Source: Sphagnum compactum
Taxonomy: Eukaryota > Bryophyta > Sphagnopsida > Sphagnales
Length of the DNA: 64,000 nt
Assembly: GCA_965153455.1 (NCBI GenBank)
Contig: OZ234496.1
Location: 10,501,863-10,565,862 of the forward strand
Reading direction: 5' to 3'
Position numbers and translations under genes: made by a program. The notes under the pieces were generated by a model. The model saw nothing but the letters and a program-made list of their open reading frames with translations. It did no database searches and had not been told where the DNA came from. This document shows, piece by piece, positions 23,081-34,201 of the stretch; position 1 is the first letter of the stretch, and each line of letters starts with the position of its first letter.

Positions 23081-26000
23081 GTGTTAAAATGAAGAAAGTG
23101 GAGAAAGAATAAATGGGAGGAAAGTGATGAAGAAAAAGAAAATAAAAATCCTAATCCTAATCCAACAGTCATAAAAATTTATGTAGAATATCAAGTTTAA
23201 AATCAAAATTTACATAAATAGTTTGTTACCTATTTTGGCTCCGTTATAATATGTTGGTACCTCAATAAAGTTAATTTTCACTTTACATTACACTCAACAA
23301 CATGATTTCTGAATTTCCATGGGACGGCCTTGCATGTGTTTTGAGGACTCTCAGCATTTTCATGGTTATGATCAGACCCTCATCACAGTATAAAGAGGGC
23401 CATATATGAATCTTGATAGAACTTTTTTAAAAATTGGCCTCTAAGTAATGTTCAAAAGTATCCAGCTACTTTGTACTCCACCCCAGTATTTCAACATCCC
23501 AGATGAGGAAATTGCTCGGAGTTAATTATGGTGCCTTCCAAAAACACTTCAAAATAATGGCCAGGTTTTCATGGTAATGTGAGAATACAACTTCAACCAT
23601 AGGGCCTAACCCATTCATCCACTTGAAGCCACTTTAACCAATCTACCATTTTGCAGTTCTCATGACTACTTTCACTTGCAACACTCACAATTGAAAGTTC
23701 ATCCACTGGCATTAGCTCTTAACTTTGTCGGGCCACTATTGGGGTTTCTTCACAGGCCCAGATTAACAAAATGCTTCAACAAACAAACAAACAAACAAGC
23801 AAGCAAATGAGCCACTCCCTATCAAAGACCCAAAAGCTGCAAGCTCCAGCTGGTAAGCTGAGCTTTTGCAGGTAGAATCTACAAAAAGCTCCAAAGTCTG
23901 CACCATAAACAAATGTTTGTTTTTGGACTGCACAAATGAAAAGCCACATTAAACAAATGTCGAACAACTAGTTTTGGACAACTAGCTAGGCTCTCCGAAA
24001 TCAAGTCAAAATGTAAGACCCTAAAAAGCTTATCATGAGGGTCAGTTGCTAGCTGATCCATTCCCTATTTGTCAGTAGTACCCCTTGCAAAGAACACCCT
24101 AGCTATTTGATTAGTGGGGGGGGATGTATAGATGCGCCCAAAGTTGTTGTCTTTCTTATTAATAAAAGTGTGATTATGTGTGCAAGGAGCCACTTTGATT
24201 GGCCCAACACAATGTTTTTTTTGGGAAACTTTGGGTGCTCCCCCCAAAGTGGAAGTAAGGGGGTTGTTTTCTTCAGCCCACCTTTATAGGTTATGCGTGT
24301 TCAACTTTGGCCAAACAAATATTGGATAAAGTGTTGTGCTATTGGGAGCACCTTGGGAACTTGGGGAACATGCTGAGAATGACATTGGGAACCTATGGAA
24401 ACATCTTGAGGAACATGATGAGAATGGCATTGAACATCCTTGGGAACACATTGGAAACACATTGGGAACATGGTTGGAAACATGATTTTTTTTTTTTAAT
24501 AAATTGAACCTTGCAACCCCATTCCCACCCCCCCCCCCCCAAGGGAAAAAGATGGGCCCTCATGGGTGCATGTTTGGCCATCTCATTGGCTGCATGGGAA
24601 TTCTATTCCTAAACCTGTTTGTAACCATTCTTGGCCCCTCCCCAAGAGCATCAGTCCCGGTTATTCTCTAAAAGACTCAATATGACTATGATTCGCTATG
24701 CATACCAGCAGCTCTATTAGGAGCACAATGGCCTATACACATTTACCTATGCACCAAGATATTCCAATTGTAAAATGGCCAACAAAAGAAAATGACTTTT
24801 TTTATTGGCTTCCTATAATGATTAGCCCAGGTGTTGGCATTTAAATATTCCTTCATTTTACATTGTTCAATTTTTCATCGTTATGCGTGAGCGTGGGGCA
24901 ATAATTAACCATTTATGTTGGATGTGAGAAGAGCATCTCCAAGGGTGCTCAGTGTGTGACCTTGCAAAAATATTTCTCCAAATCCAAGTTTAGTTATTTT
25001 CTTTTAACGACCCCATCCGTAAACTAAAACTGCGTTTACAAATAGGTGGGAGACTACTAATAGCAACCCACCAGGACCAATCAAAGTCTTTAGCCAATCA
25101 ACAACAGGTGTTAGGATTTGCTTTACCTTTTACTAGCCTTTGCATCCTGTGCAAAAATGGTGGGCCAAGACCGTTTTGCTGAGCCCAACAGCTTGTTTTG
25201 ACTTTTCTTCATCCAATTTTCTTTTCAAGGCCCACATATTGGAAGAGTAGCTCCACCTATGGTTTGCACAATATGTTTTGAATGAAGTACCTTTTTTTAT
25301 AGAAAAATTTGGGCTAGTAAATGCTATTTGGTCTAGTCAATCCGCACATGATGATGCAATGCTTCTAAAAGTCACCACACGATAAAATGACTGAAAAGGG
25401 GGTACCCATGAAACTTCTCGAACCTTTGGAAGAGGACCAAATAAGGGGTGTGGGTGGTGATGCTCTTGCAAAAGGGGCCATCACGCTCTTATTATTGCTC
25501 CCATTTGTGATGTAAAGAGTGTAGTACCCTGCCGCTCAAAGCACACTGAACAATAAATATGCAATTTTAGTCTATAAGAAGATGGTACAAGAAATTGATG
25601 ATAAGTACTTACCAATTTTTTTGCAGATAACTTGGACACTTTTCCTGACATGTTGGATCCATTATTTGTACTGCTAACTAGCTAGCACTGGTTCCCCTCT
25701 TTTGATTTTAACATGCATGCAGGCAGGCAGGCTTGAGATGGGTTATTACAGCTATTCTAATCAGACTAGGCTTGTAGTTAACAAATGAGTTGGATCACAT
25801 TTGTGACTGATCTCCTTTGTTGACAAACCCATCCCGTGCGCTTGCCATTTCAGGTTTGCGTGCTTTTTGAGTTTGATGACATTACAATGTACTTTGTGAA
25901 TTTTGTCACATTCACAAGGATGAGACGGTGTACCTAGGTGTGCAAGGGTGGGCCTCCTCTCATTGACTTTCTATTGCTGTGTTTTGCCTTGTTTTTATAG

Positions 26001-26290
26001 TGGTGCACAAAAATATAAAATGTGTGCTTTCAGTTGGCCCACATCAGTTAAAGTCCCATTCTCTTGCATGCCTTCTACCTAACCCACCTTCTTCGTTGGC
26101 ATCAAATTATGTTAAAAGACAATTTGGTTGGGGGATTAGGCTTAAGCGATTTCTAAGTTGCTTCCTTTTTTGCTTTCACCTGAACATTAGAGATATTCGT
26201 GAAGTCAGGAAAAGACATCACCAGTACCCTTGGTCATACACAGGGTGAGATTTATAAAAAACCTGCAAAAAAAGTACATTAGCATTCAAC
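23081..26290. other. Intergenic, simple repeats only
   Basis: Visible items are an (AAAC)n run near 23778, a degenerate ggaacat/ttggga repeat at 24340-24485, and a run of about 13 C at 24527-24540. No gene recognised on either strand. Confidence 0.45.
24340..24485 (+). repeat. Degenerate tandem repeat of ttgggaacat-type units
   Basis: Short units (cttgggaac, ttggggaacatg, attgggaacc, cttgaggaacatg, ttgggaacac) repeat through the interval. A 24-bp block around aacatg.tgagaatg.cattg appears twice, near 24367 and 24414. Confidence 0.6.
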
Positions 26291-26293
26291 CAG

Positions 26294-26425
26294 GGGTGAA
26301 ACTCAGAAAAGCATCAATTTTGATGGTTCCTGAGTTTCACCCTGTCTTTCTTTTTTTTCCTGAGCGCCTCCACAGCTGCTACATAGATTTTCACTGCTCC
26401 TAACTGTACAACTATTGTAATACAT
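26294..26425 (-). repeat. Dispersed repeat copy A with terminal hairpin
   Basis: The complement of 26318-26425 matches 30515-30635 closely; shared landmarks are gttgtacag.taggagcagtg, ggaggcgctcaggaaaaa, aaagacagg.tgaaactcag and aattgatg. At one end of this copy gggtgaaactcag (26294-26306) pairs exactly with ctgagtttcaccc (26330-26342), a 13-bp stem. The family is unidentified; the two copies are in opposite orientation. Confidence 0.75.
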
Positions 26426-26620
26426 AGGCTGGGTTAGGCTGGGTACTGCACATTTTGGCTCCTAAAGCAAGTCCTTGCGCAAGCCCTCTAGTGCAAGCTC
26501 AAGGGTGAGATGAGTGCCGGAATCAGCACTTCCCAGCCCATTATCTAAAGGCAAGGGAACTGCTTGGAGAACTCATGGGAATGCTCCAAAATTGCCCACT
26601 GCTGCATGGTGGCCAGGGCT

Positions 26621-26751
26621 ATAATTTGGCCTCTCCCTGCAATGTGAAACAAACTCGGAATCGAGCTTGTAACCCAATGGACCCCATAATTTGGCCTCTC
26701 CCTGCAATGTCAAACAAACGTGCAACAGAGCTTGTAACCCAATGGACCCCC
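26621..26751 (+). repeat. 65-bp tandem duplication
   Basis: The unit ataatttggcctctccctgc continuing to cccaatggacccc occurs twice in succession, differing mainly at gtgaaacaaactcggaatcg versus gtcaaacaaacgtgcaacag. The complement contains a B-box-like ctcgattccg, but no matching A box was found. Confidence 0.8.
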
Positions 26752-27111
26752 TAACTCTGTCAACATTTCTCTTCTTGTAAAATCAGTGAAACCCTGCTGG
26801 ATGATGGTGGTGTAGTGGTGATGATATGGCAAAACCCAGGTTTCAATGTGCATTACTCATTACCTAGGCTGAACCATTGTTGGGGGCTTGTAAACCACCT
26901 GCATTGTGACAGCAAGCCAAGTCTCTATTCTGGTGGAGTCTGGACGTCTAGACCTAGCTAAGCTATTCACTTTGCAAAACATAAAGCACTTCAGAAATTT
27001 TCTGGTGTATTTGGAGGCGCCTTTGTACCCATGACTATCCCTGAGTCCTAAAATAAGAGGACGAATCTTATGCATACAATCTAGGAGTGGAGGGATGTTA
27101 TGCCTATAAAA

Positions 27112-27290
27112 GTGCGTTCACACTTGGTGTTAGGACTCTTGTGTTGAGTTATTTAACATCATGCTAGTTATCTAGGACTTAAACCAATTTATCATGAAAC
27201 TTTAGCTATTACCTATCTATCATTTTATGCCACCTAGAATGCGACTTAGATTTTCATTTAACACTGACTTAACATCAAGTGTGAATGCAC
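27112..27290. mobile_element. MITE, 179 bp, terminal inverted repeats
   Basis: The left end gtgcgttcacacttggtgtt (27112-27131) is complementary, with two changes, to the right end aacatcaagtgtgaatgcac (27271-27290). The similarity extends a few bases further in (agg.ct / tgactt). There is no coding capacity. The target duplication is unclear, so I cannot assign a superfamily. Confidence 0.8.
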
Positions 27291-27354
27291 CATAAGTAGG
27301 CATAAGGTTTGAGCCATCATGTCTCTCTCACTCGCACATAGTAAGCATAAGATC

Positions 27355-27666
27355 CAATGTTGTGTGATTATTCGAAAAATTTTAACAAAAACTTTAGAAT
27401 CACGAACTGACGTTTAAATTTAAAAATCAGAATCAGAGAATCACGGGTTCCAGTCAATTCCGAAACATCAAAGAAACAATAATTTTCATGAAAGAATCAA
27501 CAAAGAAACAGAAGGTGAATTTTTTGAATGTTTTAAAAATAATTGAGCATCAAGGTTCTGTACCAAAACCATTTTTTTTTGGCCCTTGTTATTGGGTAAG
27601 TGAGAATAGACCCAAGTTGATAATTAATGGGTATCTATAGCAGATTCTGATAACTGCACAACACTG
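27355..27666. mobile_element. Short non-autonomous hAT-like element, 312 bp
   Basis: The ends are CAATGTTGTG (27355-27364) and CACAACACTG (27657-27666), inverted repeats with one mismatch. The 8-bp flanks ataagatc (27347-27354) and gtaagatc (27667-27674) match at 7 of 8 positions, typical of hAT insertion. The interior is AT-rich with gaatca/ggttcc words like those in the elements at 4839 and 33799. Confidence 0.75.
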
Positions 27667-27674
27667 GTAAGATC

Positions 27675-29260
27675 CCTCTTACTCTTATCACATTGTGATA
27701 TATGCCTGTCTTGGCTGATGACGAGGTTTGCCTCCTGCTTAACTTTGGCCAAGGCCTATCGGTGAGGGAATTCCAAAATCTGGGGCCAGACTTGGTTACC
27801 ACTTGTCCTAAGCCTTGGTTACTGCTTGTCCTAAGCTGCTTATTTTGGGAATTGATACTCCACCTTGGTGCTTTACCCTACAGTTGGTATGCTTTTCTAG
27901 GCTATGTATACAAGAGACCAACATCAAGCCAATGGCTAGATTCAGAACTGAGGGAGCCACTCTTGGAACAATTGGCATAAGATTTAGAATGCTTGAAGTG
28001 TGGCAATGATTGTTCCAAAGGGTGAGGTATCATCCATGTCTCATCTCACAATCTCACCTCCATGAGAAGCCTACCAAGTGTCACCTCATCCCCCTTACTT
28101 TTATGCAAATCTTATCTCCTCATCCATCTAAAGCTTTTGGATATGAACGATTGGTTATGTATTGACACTGCAGTTTACAGCGGGTTTCAAATGTTCAACC
28201 CACTGTTGGGCATGTACATGGATAGAACCCTTGGATATGAACACATACTGAATCTGGTGTCAAAAACTGACCAGACCAGTATATCCTTGCTGTACTATTC
28301 TTATGATCCCCTTATATGGGCCCTGGGGTGCTGTGCCTCAGATGAAGTAAAACTGGAGTTCAACTTCCATTTGTGACCAGCTTTGGAACAGCCGGTAGTC
28401 TCATCCCTTGTTTTTGCACTACATTGAGGTTTGTCTTCACTTTTATTGCTTGTCCCTTCTTCTGGAAAATTGAGGGTTTCTTCACTCCTAATTCTGGCCA
28501 CTTTACTGATAACTTTTATATTTTTTAGAAGTGTTTTAATTTTCCCAAACAAAATTAAACCATCCTTTTATAATATCTGGTTACCAAACATAACCGGCCC
28601 TTATGAGACTCAAGATGCCTTCATTTCAATCATGAAGAAAGTGATTATGACAGTTTCATCCAAGAAGTGAAAGATTTCAAATCAGTGCCCCAATGACAGC
28701 CAAGGGTAGTTACTAGTACCTTGTGCTAAATACTAGGTTGCGACTGGATCAAAGGTTATGGCTTGTAACTCATGACTTGATAGCCAATTGGAACATTGAG
28801 ATTCACTCATTACGGTCAGTTATGTAATATATAAAGGCCTTGATGGAGTTCCATGGAGAAACAATAAATACAAATGATTAAGTAGTGTTTATGTGTGGGT
28901 TCCAAGAGTTAGATCAAGGGGGGCCCCATAAGTTAGTGAGGATTACAACAAACAAGTATGACAAAAACTTGAAAAGTGAAAAAAATCCAATAAAAGTTTA
29001 AAACCCAGCATAAGCTTCCCTCCTAATAACCTTAAGTGGTGTTGGGCTCATATTGTCTTTGCCCCAGAAGCCTATTTAGGGAGTTGAGCTCTTATCGCCT
29101 CAGTTATAGCTCTAGGTTTATGATTGATCAATGTTTTTTTTTCTTGAAGCCTTAGCAAGAATTGACAACAACACATTTCCTTTCCAGCAACACCTCAAGC
29201 CGACATGTGATCTTCTACACTCGCAACCCATGTGTGTTTTTTTTCATTTGAACAACTCAT
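27675..29260. other. Unidentified; no supported gene
   Basis: Open frames at 27702-27980, 28062-28376 and 28431-28670 on the + strand resemble no family I recognise. The stretch 28840-28960 (aataaataca, then gtgggttccaagagttagatc) looks like decayed LTR sequence, but I could not find a partner. Confidence 0.35.
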
Positions 29261-29269
29261 TGGACAACA

Positions 29270-30160
29270 TATGATTCAACTTCAAGATTCAATTTCGAAG
29301 CGTTTGAACTATCATACTCTTTTCAACATGCTTTTCGACAAGATATCTGAGGCCCATCGTGCTTGAATTTTATCATGTTCTGGCCCAAGGGCAAGCACTT
29401 GGCTTATAACTCGACCAGTCTTCCCAACCTTTCGATTATTTTTTCCAATTTTTTTCACAACACTTCATACACGACTTAGACTACCACATCCTTCAATTGC
29501 AAGCATCCTTCAATGTGTGCACACATCCCATTGACCTTATGGTATCCACCTTTTACGTTGTGTTCATGGCAACGAACCCCTTGGAACCCATGATGTAATT
29601 TGCAACACTTTTGTCACCATTGCACAAGATGTTGATTTCCACGTGGGACGAGAACAATTATATGAGTTTCCTTCAACCACATTCAACTTTTTTCATTGAC
29701 GAATCGACATTGTGCTTACCAAATATGGCATTCACACCCTAATCGACATTGATATTGTTGACCCAACTTGAATGAATTTACTTCCCTAATTTTGCACAAC
29801 TCAAGGATTTGTCGTCTTTGATGCAGTTGAAGCCAAGGAAAAGAGCTATCGCAACTGACACCCCACTGATCAATTCCTCCCCTTAACAATTGAAATATTT
29901 GGTTGTTTACACAAACATGTCAATGTGGTTTTACAGGATTGCGCTAGTGCCATTTGGAGCTTAAAAGGGCCAAAGGCCCTCATCTTTCTACCTTGGTCAC
30001 ATTTTTTCGTCAAAAAGTTTTGATCACATTACAAAAAATATAAACGTCCTTCATCTTAAGTCAAGCAATAGCTGTAGGCTTAGTTACTTCCCAACTTCCA
30101 CCTTTTCAAAACACACCTCCCATCACCACGGCCGATCTATTGCAAGCCGTCGATTTTTGA
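29270..30160 (+). pseudogene. Non-LTR retrotransposon reverse-transcriptase ORF, C-terminal relic
   Basis: Across shifting frames the conserved C-terminal region of plant LINE-like reverse-transcriptase proteins is readable. It gives a Cys/His segment (VCTHPIDL, then RCVHGNEPLGTHDVICNTF), then AQDVDFHVGREQLYEF, RIDIVLTKYGIHTLIDIDIV and DPT.MNLL. These are followed by TQGFVVFDAVEAKEKSYRN, FLPLTIEIFGCLHKHVNVVL and QDCASAIWSLKGPKAL, and finally SQAIAVGLVTSQLPPF and PPITTADLLQAV near 30080-30155. The catalytic YXDD reverse-transcriptase core would be upstream and is not recognisable here. There are multiple stops and frameshifts. The element probably inserted 5'-truncated or has decayed. Confidence 0.75.
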
Positions 30161-30514
30161 TATATAAATATGGCCAACCTCCCACAGGCGGTCGATTGTA
30201 GACATGGAGAGATTTTCACACCTACTTTGAGCCAACTTGACGTCCTATAACTTCTCCTTTTTTTTTAATTTTACTCTTTTGTACATTTTTCTGTCTACAA
30301 ATTTTATTTTATTTTTAAAAAAACTTTACAAGACTTTCTTGTTCTTCAAGAGAAGGTTCCGGAAAATCTTTACAACAATAAAGTTATCCGTAATGTCACC
30401 CTCTCTTTCACCCCCCTATTCCCTCTTTCAGTGGTATCCACGAAGTGAGAAAATATGGTTAAATCTCAGTATGAAATGCTGAATCTCAACATTTAATGCA
30501 CAAGGTTCGAGAGT

Positions 30515-30635
30515 AATTATAGTAGTTGTACAGGTAGGAGCAGTGAAAATATAGGTAACAGCAGGGGAGGCGCTCAGGAAAAAGGAAAGACAGGATGAAA
30601 CTCAGTTTACCACCGAAATTGATGGAAAAACTAGT
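30515..30635 (+). repeat. Dispersed repeat copy B
   Basis: This is the inverted partner of 26318-26425. It has the same block order (gttgtacaggtaggagcag, ggaggcgctcaggaaaa, gacaggatgaaactcag, gaaattgatgg) but lacks the local 13-bp hairpin of copy A. Confidence 0.75.
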
Positions 30636-31149
30636 TTGGGCCCCAGTTATTTCGTTTTGTAAAATTTTCATTTCTAGACACGCATTGACGGCCTATTATG
30701 CAGAAACTGGCCATTCTCGCCCCCTAATTGTGTAACTTTATGGATAACTCTAATACACTAAACCCTAAACCAAGGAATTCCTTTTCAAAATACTTACACT
30801 TGATGGATGGAAGCCAATTGAATTTGAACTGTTATTGCATTCTATTTCATGTACTTTGTGGGGCCCTTAAGACGAATGAGTTAGTACATGTCTGCCCATA
30901 ACACATTCCTGTGGACACATGATCCAACTTCATAATTTATTTATTTTTAAGATGTTAGTTCAATGCTAGTGCAACAAGAAAGAACCTCATCTCCTGGCCA
31001 AGGAAATTCATCATGGTGCATGCATATCTGTTGATTGCCTGTGTAAGAAAAGAGTGTGGGGCTCAAGAGTCAGGGGAAAGAGTGAGCGGTGAGCATTCTT
31101 CACACTATGCCCCAGAAAAGAAAACAGAAAAATGGAAAGCACCTACATC

Positions 31150-31485
31150 AAAAATGACCGGCGCAAAGCAAGGTGACCAACTACTAGAAATGACTAAACA
31201 CAAGAAAACACACAAACAACAATAGAGAGCCCACCTGTGAGAGAGAGAGAGAAGCTAGTACTACATTTGTTGTCAACTTGCAGAAAATAATAATTTACAC
31301 TAATAAAATAATGAACTTCAAAATGACTGGCACAAACCAAGGTGACCAACTACTACAAACCTCTAAACACAACAAAACACACATATTAGAGAGCCCACTG
31401 ATATAGAGAGAGAAAGAAGCTAATTCTACCTTTGTTCTCAACTTACCCCAAAAAATAATAATAATAAATTATATAATTACATAAA
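31150..31485 (+). repeat. Tandem duplication, about 169-bp unit
   Basis: Copy 1 (about 31150-31318) and copy 2 (about 31319-31485) share aaaatgac.ggc.caaa.caag, gtgaccaactacta, aacacacaa/acacacatat, agagagcccac, a GA-rich run, agctagt/agctaat, and ttgt.ctcaactt. They are flanked by AT-rich sequence. No coding potential. Confidence 0.8.
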
Positions 31486-33798
31486 ATTATTATTTTTAAA
31501 CAGAAAAGCTCTGAGTCACACCAGTTCCAGTTGGCCTCTCCATTTAATTAATACAATAAAATCTGTGATATATCATTTGTGTACAAAGAGTGGAACAAAA
31601 ATTTCCCATGAACCCATAAAGGTGAACGCACCCATGTTATTAACATTGTACCTAGGTTGGTTTGGCAACAAGGTGCTTAATAATTATTAATGTTTTGTCA
31701 GTTATGTTTCTTAGTAAAATAAATAAATAATAATATTGAATTCGGCATGAGACTAAATAATGAAGTTATTGTGCTTAAAGAGCTTCATTTAGATTATTGA
31801 CATGGCAAGCATGTGTATTTCAAATTTTGCGATGATTTTAAAATGTCATTGATAAGTCCATAACCAGCCTAGGCGACACTAGGGTATTCAATAGTTACCT
31901 TTCATTGGAAGGCTGAAACACTGAACCGAGGTACTATTATTACAATGAATAAAATACAGATTTATTGTGTGTGTGTGTTGGTTGGGGGGGGGAGGGTGGG
32001 GAATTTGAAGGAGGGAATGGAGCCATAGGGACATAATAGGAATTGGAAGAAAAAGGAGAAGATTCATTCACAGCTGGGAAAATAAAAGCACGGACAGTTT
32101 GGAAGCTTTTTAACAACTGCGTGAATAATAGGACCCAAAGTGGACTGGACCAAACTGAAGCATGGGACTGGACTAGATGGCAGGTCAGGCTTTTTGCCCT
32201 AAACTCCGGGGTCATTGGTAATGATGAAATATTTGTGGTAGTAGTCGAGTGATTAGTAATTGGGTGTAAACATCATACGAGTCGCCTCATTGGTAGTTAA
32301 CTGACAAATTTTAACCACTTGTTTGTTCGTTCGTTGTAGTACCATGTATACAGAGTGCTGGAGCCCATCACCTTTGGATGCCCCATTTTTTCACATGGAC
32401 TGAGTGTATTATTTCTTGCGTGCCAAGACTTTGCAACCCACAATTTGTTGTGGCTTCAACCACTGCAATCATGTTTTTATTATAGCCCCATTACAACACT
32501 AGGCATATGTTAGCTAGGTATTGGGTACCTAGATGGGACAAGACCAGTCCTGGGTGGATCCTTGAATTTTAATCAAATAATGACATCCAGTTCTTTGATA
32601 ACTTGCTGACAGGCTTTTTTGTTAATTGTAAAATTTAATTTTTTGATTATTTTTCCAAATAATTTGCAAATTTAGTCAAATCTATATTAGGGGAAAAATC
32701 CCAGCTTTTTTTCCACAATTTTTAAATTTAAAATGACAAAATTTGTCTGAAAAATGAAAGAACTGTGACAGTTATAGAATTTCAAATCATGCATCAGCTC
32801 CAGGCTGCCATCCCACAAATTTAAGGAAACATTTGTAGCCATGAGATTTTATCGTTTGTGTTGATAAATAGAGTCCCGTTACAAACAATCATGCACACCT
32901 CTAAAAGGATTGCTTGTTACCTTTCCTTATACCATGGGTTCACAATGAGGGATACGAAAAATATATAGAAATAGAAAAGACAAATGTAGACGTTTAGGTT
33001 GTGGATCTAAACATGATTGTCAAAATATTTGAGTAATTGTCACCAACAACAATGTCCAAATGATATCTCACAAATTTGGACACAATAGATTTCCATTTAT
33101 GGATACTTTAGATTGATATTTTATGAATTCTTTTAAGAATGCATTCTTGACATTGTGATGAGTAGCCCCCACCCCCCTGTGTGGCAATGCCCATGCAAAT
33201 CAAGTTCTCAAATGTCAGCATAGTAATATTGCATTGTCCTTGTTCCCCAATTTTGATTACAGAATGTAAAACACATGCAATCAAACATTTATAAACTATT
33301 TCAGATTTTGCCATTACTAGTTCTGCCAATTTTATTTTTTTTAAATCTTAGGTAGGTACATGGATTACTAATTTGTTGAAATGGCGGTTTTTTAAATCTA
33401 GTATGTAATATGAAGGGAGATTTGATGACCAACATGTGTTTAAAGTATGTATTTTGGTCCATAGTTGGTTTTTGGCCTATCTACCTTAGTATTTTTTTAT
33501 TGTAATTTTTAACTTGCTAATGAATTTCCCAACTTAAACCTTGAACATAAACTACTAAAAAATGACACCCACAAAGAACTTATTTTTGGGGTTGTATTAA
33601 CAATCTGAGCTAATGTACTATCATTGCTTAACAACTGAAACTCTTTGATTTAAAAGAAGACAACTTAATACTCAATGCATGAATTCAACATGAGCTCTAG
33701 TGGCGCCACAATGTACTAGAGAATGGGCCACATGATGGCTGATTCTGCTCTCATTGAGCCTAAATATGCAATCCTTGCTCTTAACAGCAGCTAATACT
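31486..33798. other. AT-rich intergenic, no gene seen
   Basis: A (TG)n tract followed by a G-run lies at 31966-31992. Open frames at 31940-32252 are on both strands and overlap, which argues against coding. Nothing else recognised. Confidence 0.4.
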
Positions 33799-34201
33799 AG
33801 TGTTGGTAGGTACCCAGTTTGGTGGGTTGAAATTGCTGATTCCGGTTCCAATTAGTGAAAATTGAATTGGAATTGCGTTTGATTTTTGGAATTGAAACTG
33901 AAACCAGAACATGTTAAGAACTAGAATCAGGTTCCTGATTCTATTTTTGTGTGGAACAGGAGGTGGAATTGAGATTTTTGAAAACAAAAGACTAGAGCTA
34001 GGGGCTAATTGTAGGTTAATTGCCAATTCCAATCAGTTACCTAGAACTGGGTCTGACAATCAAATCCAGGTTTTTTTCTGGATAATTGAACCCAAAACTA
34101 GATTCTTAGTTTCAATTATATGTGGAACCAAAACCATTCTAATTTAGTTTTAAAAACTGGAACTGGAGGTTCTTCATAAAACTAAAGAACTGCCCAACAC
34201 T
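33799..34201. mobile_element. Third hAT-like non-autonomous element
   Basis: Left end agtgttggtag (33799-33809) and right end ctgcccaacact (34190-34201) are inverted. The interior is dense in ggttcc, ggaacc and ccaattcc words. The flanks ctaatact and ctactatt are only weakly alike, so the target duplication is uncertain. A further lone terminus-like agtgttggac occurs near 37109 without a clear partner. Confidence 0.5.

Noticed and set aside
24527-24540. Run of about 13 C as a regulatory feature
   Set aside because: Simple homopolymer; length may also be a sequencing uncertainty.
27702-27980. 92-codon + strand frame
   Set aside because: Hydrophobic but with an internal near-duplicate (acttgtcctaagcc / gcttgtcctaagct), no homology recognised and no splice partners.
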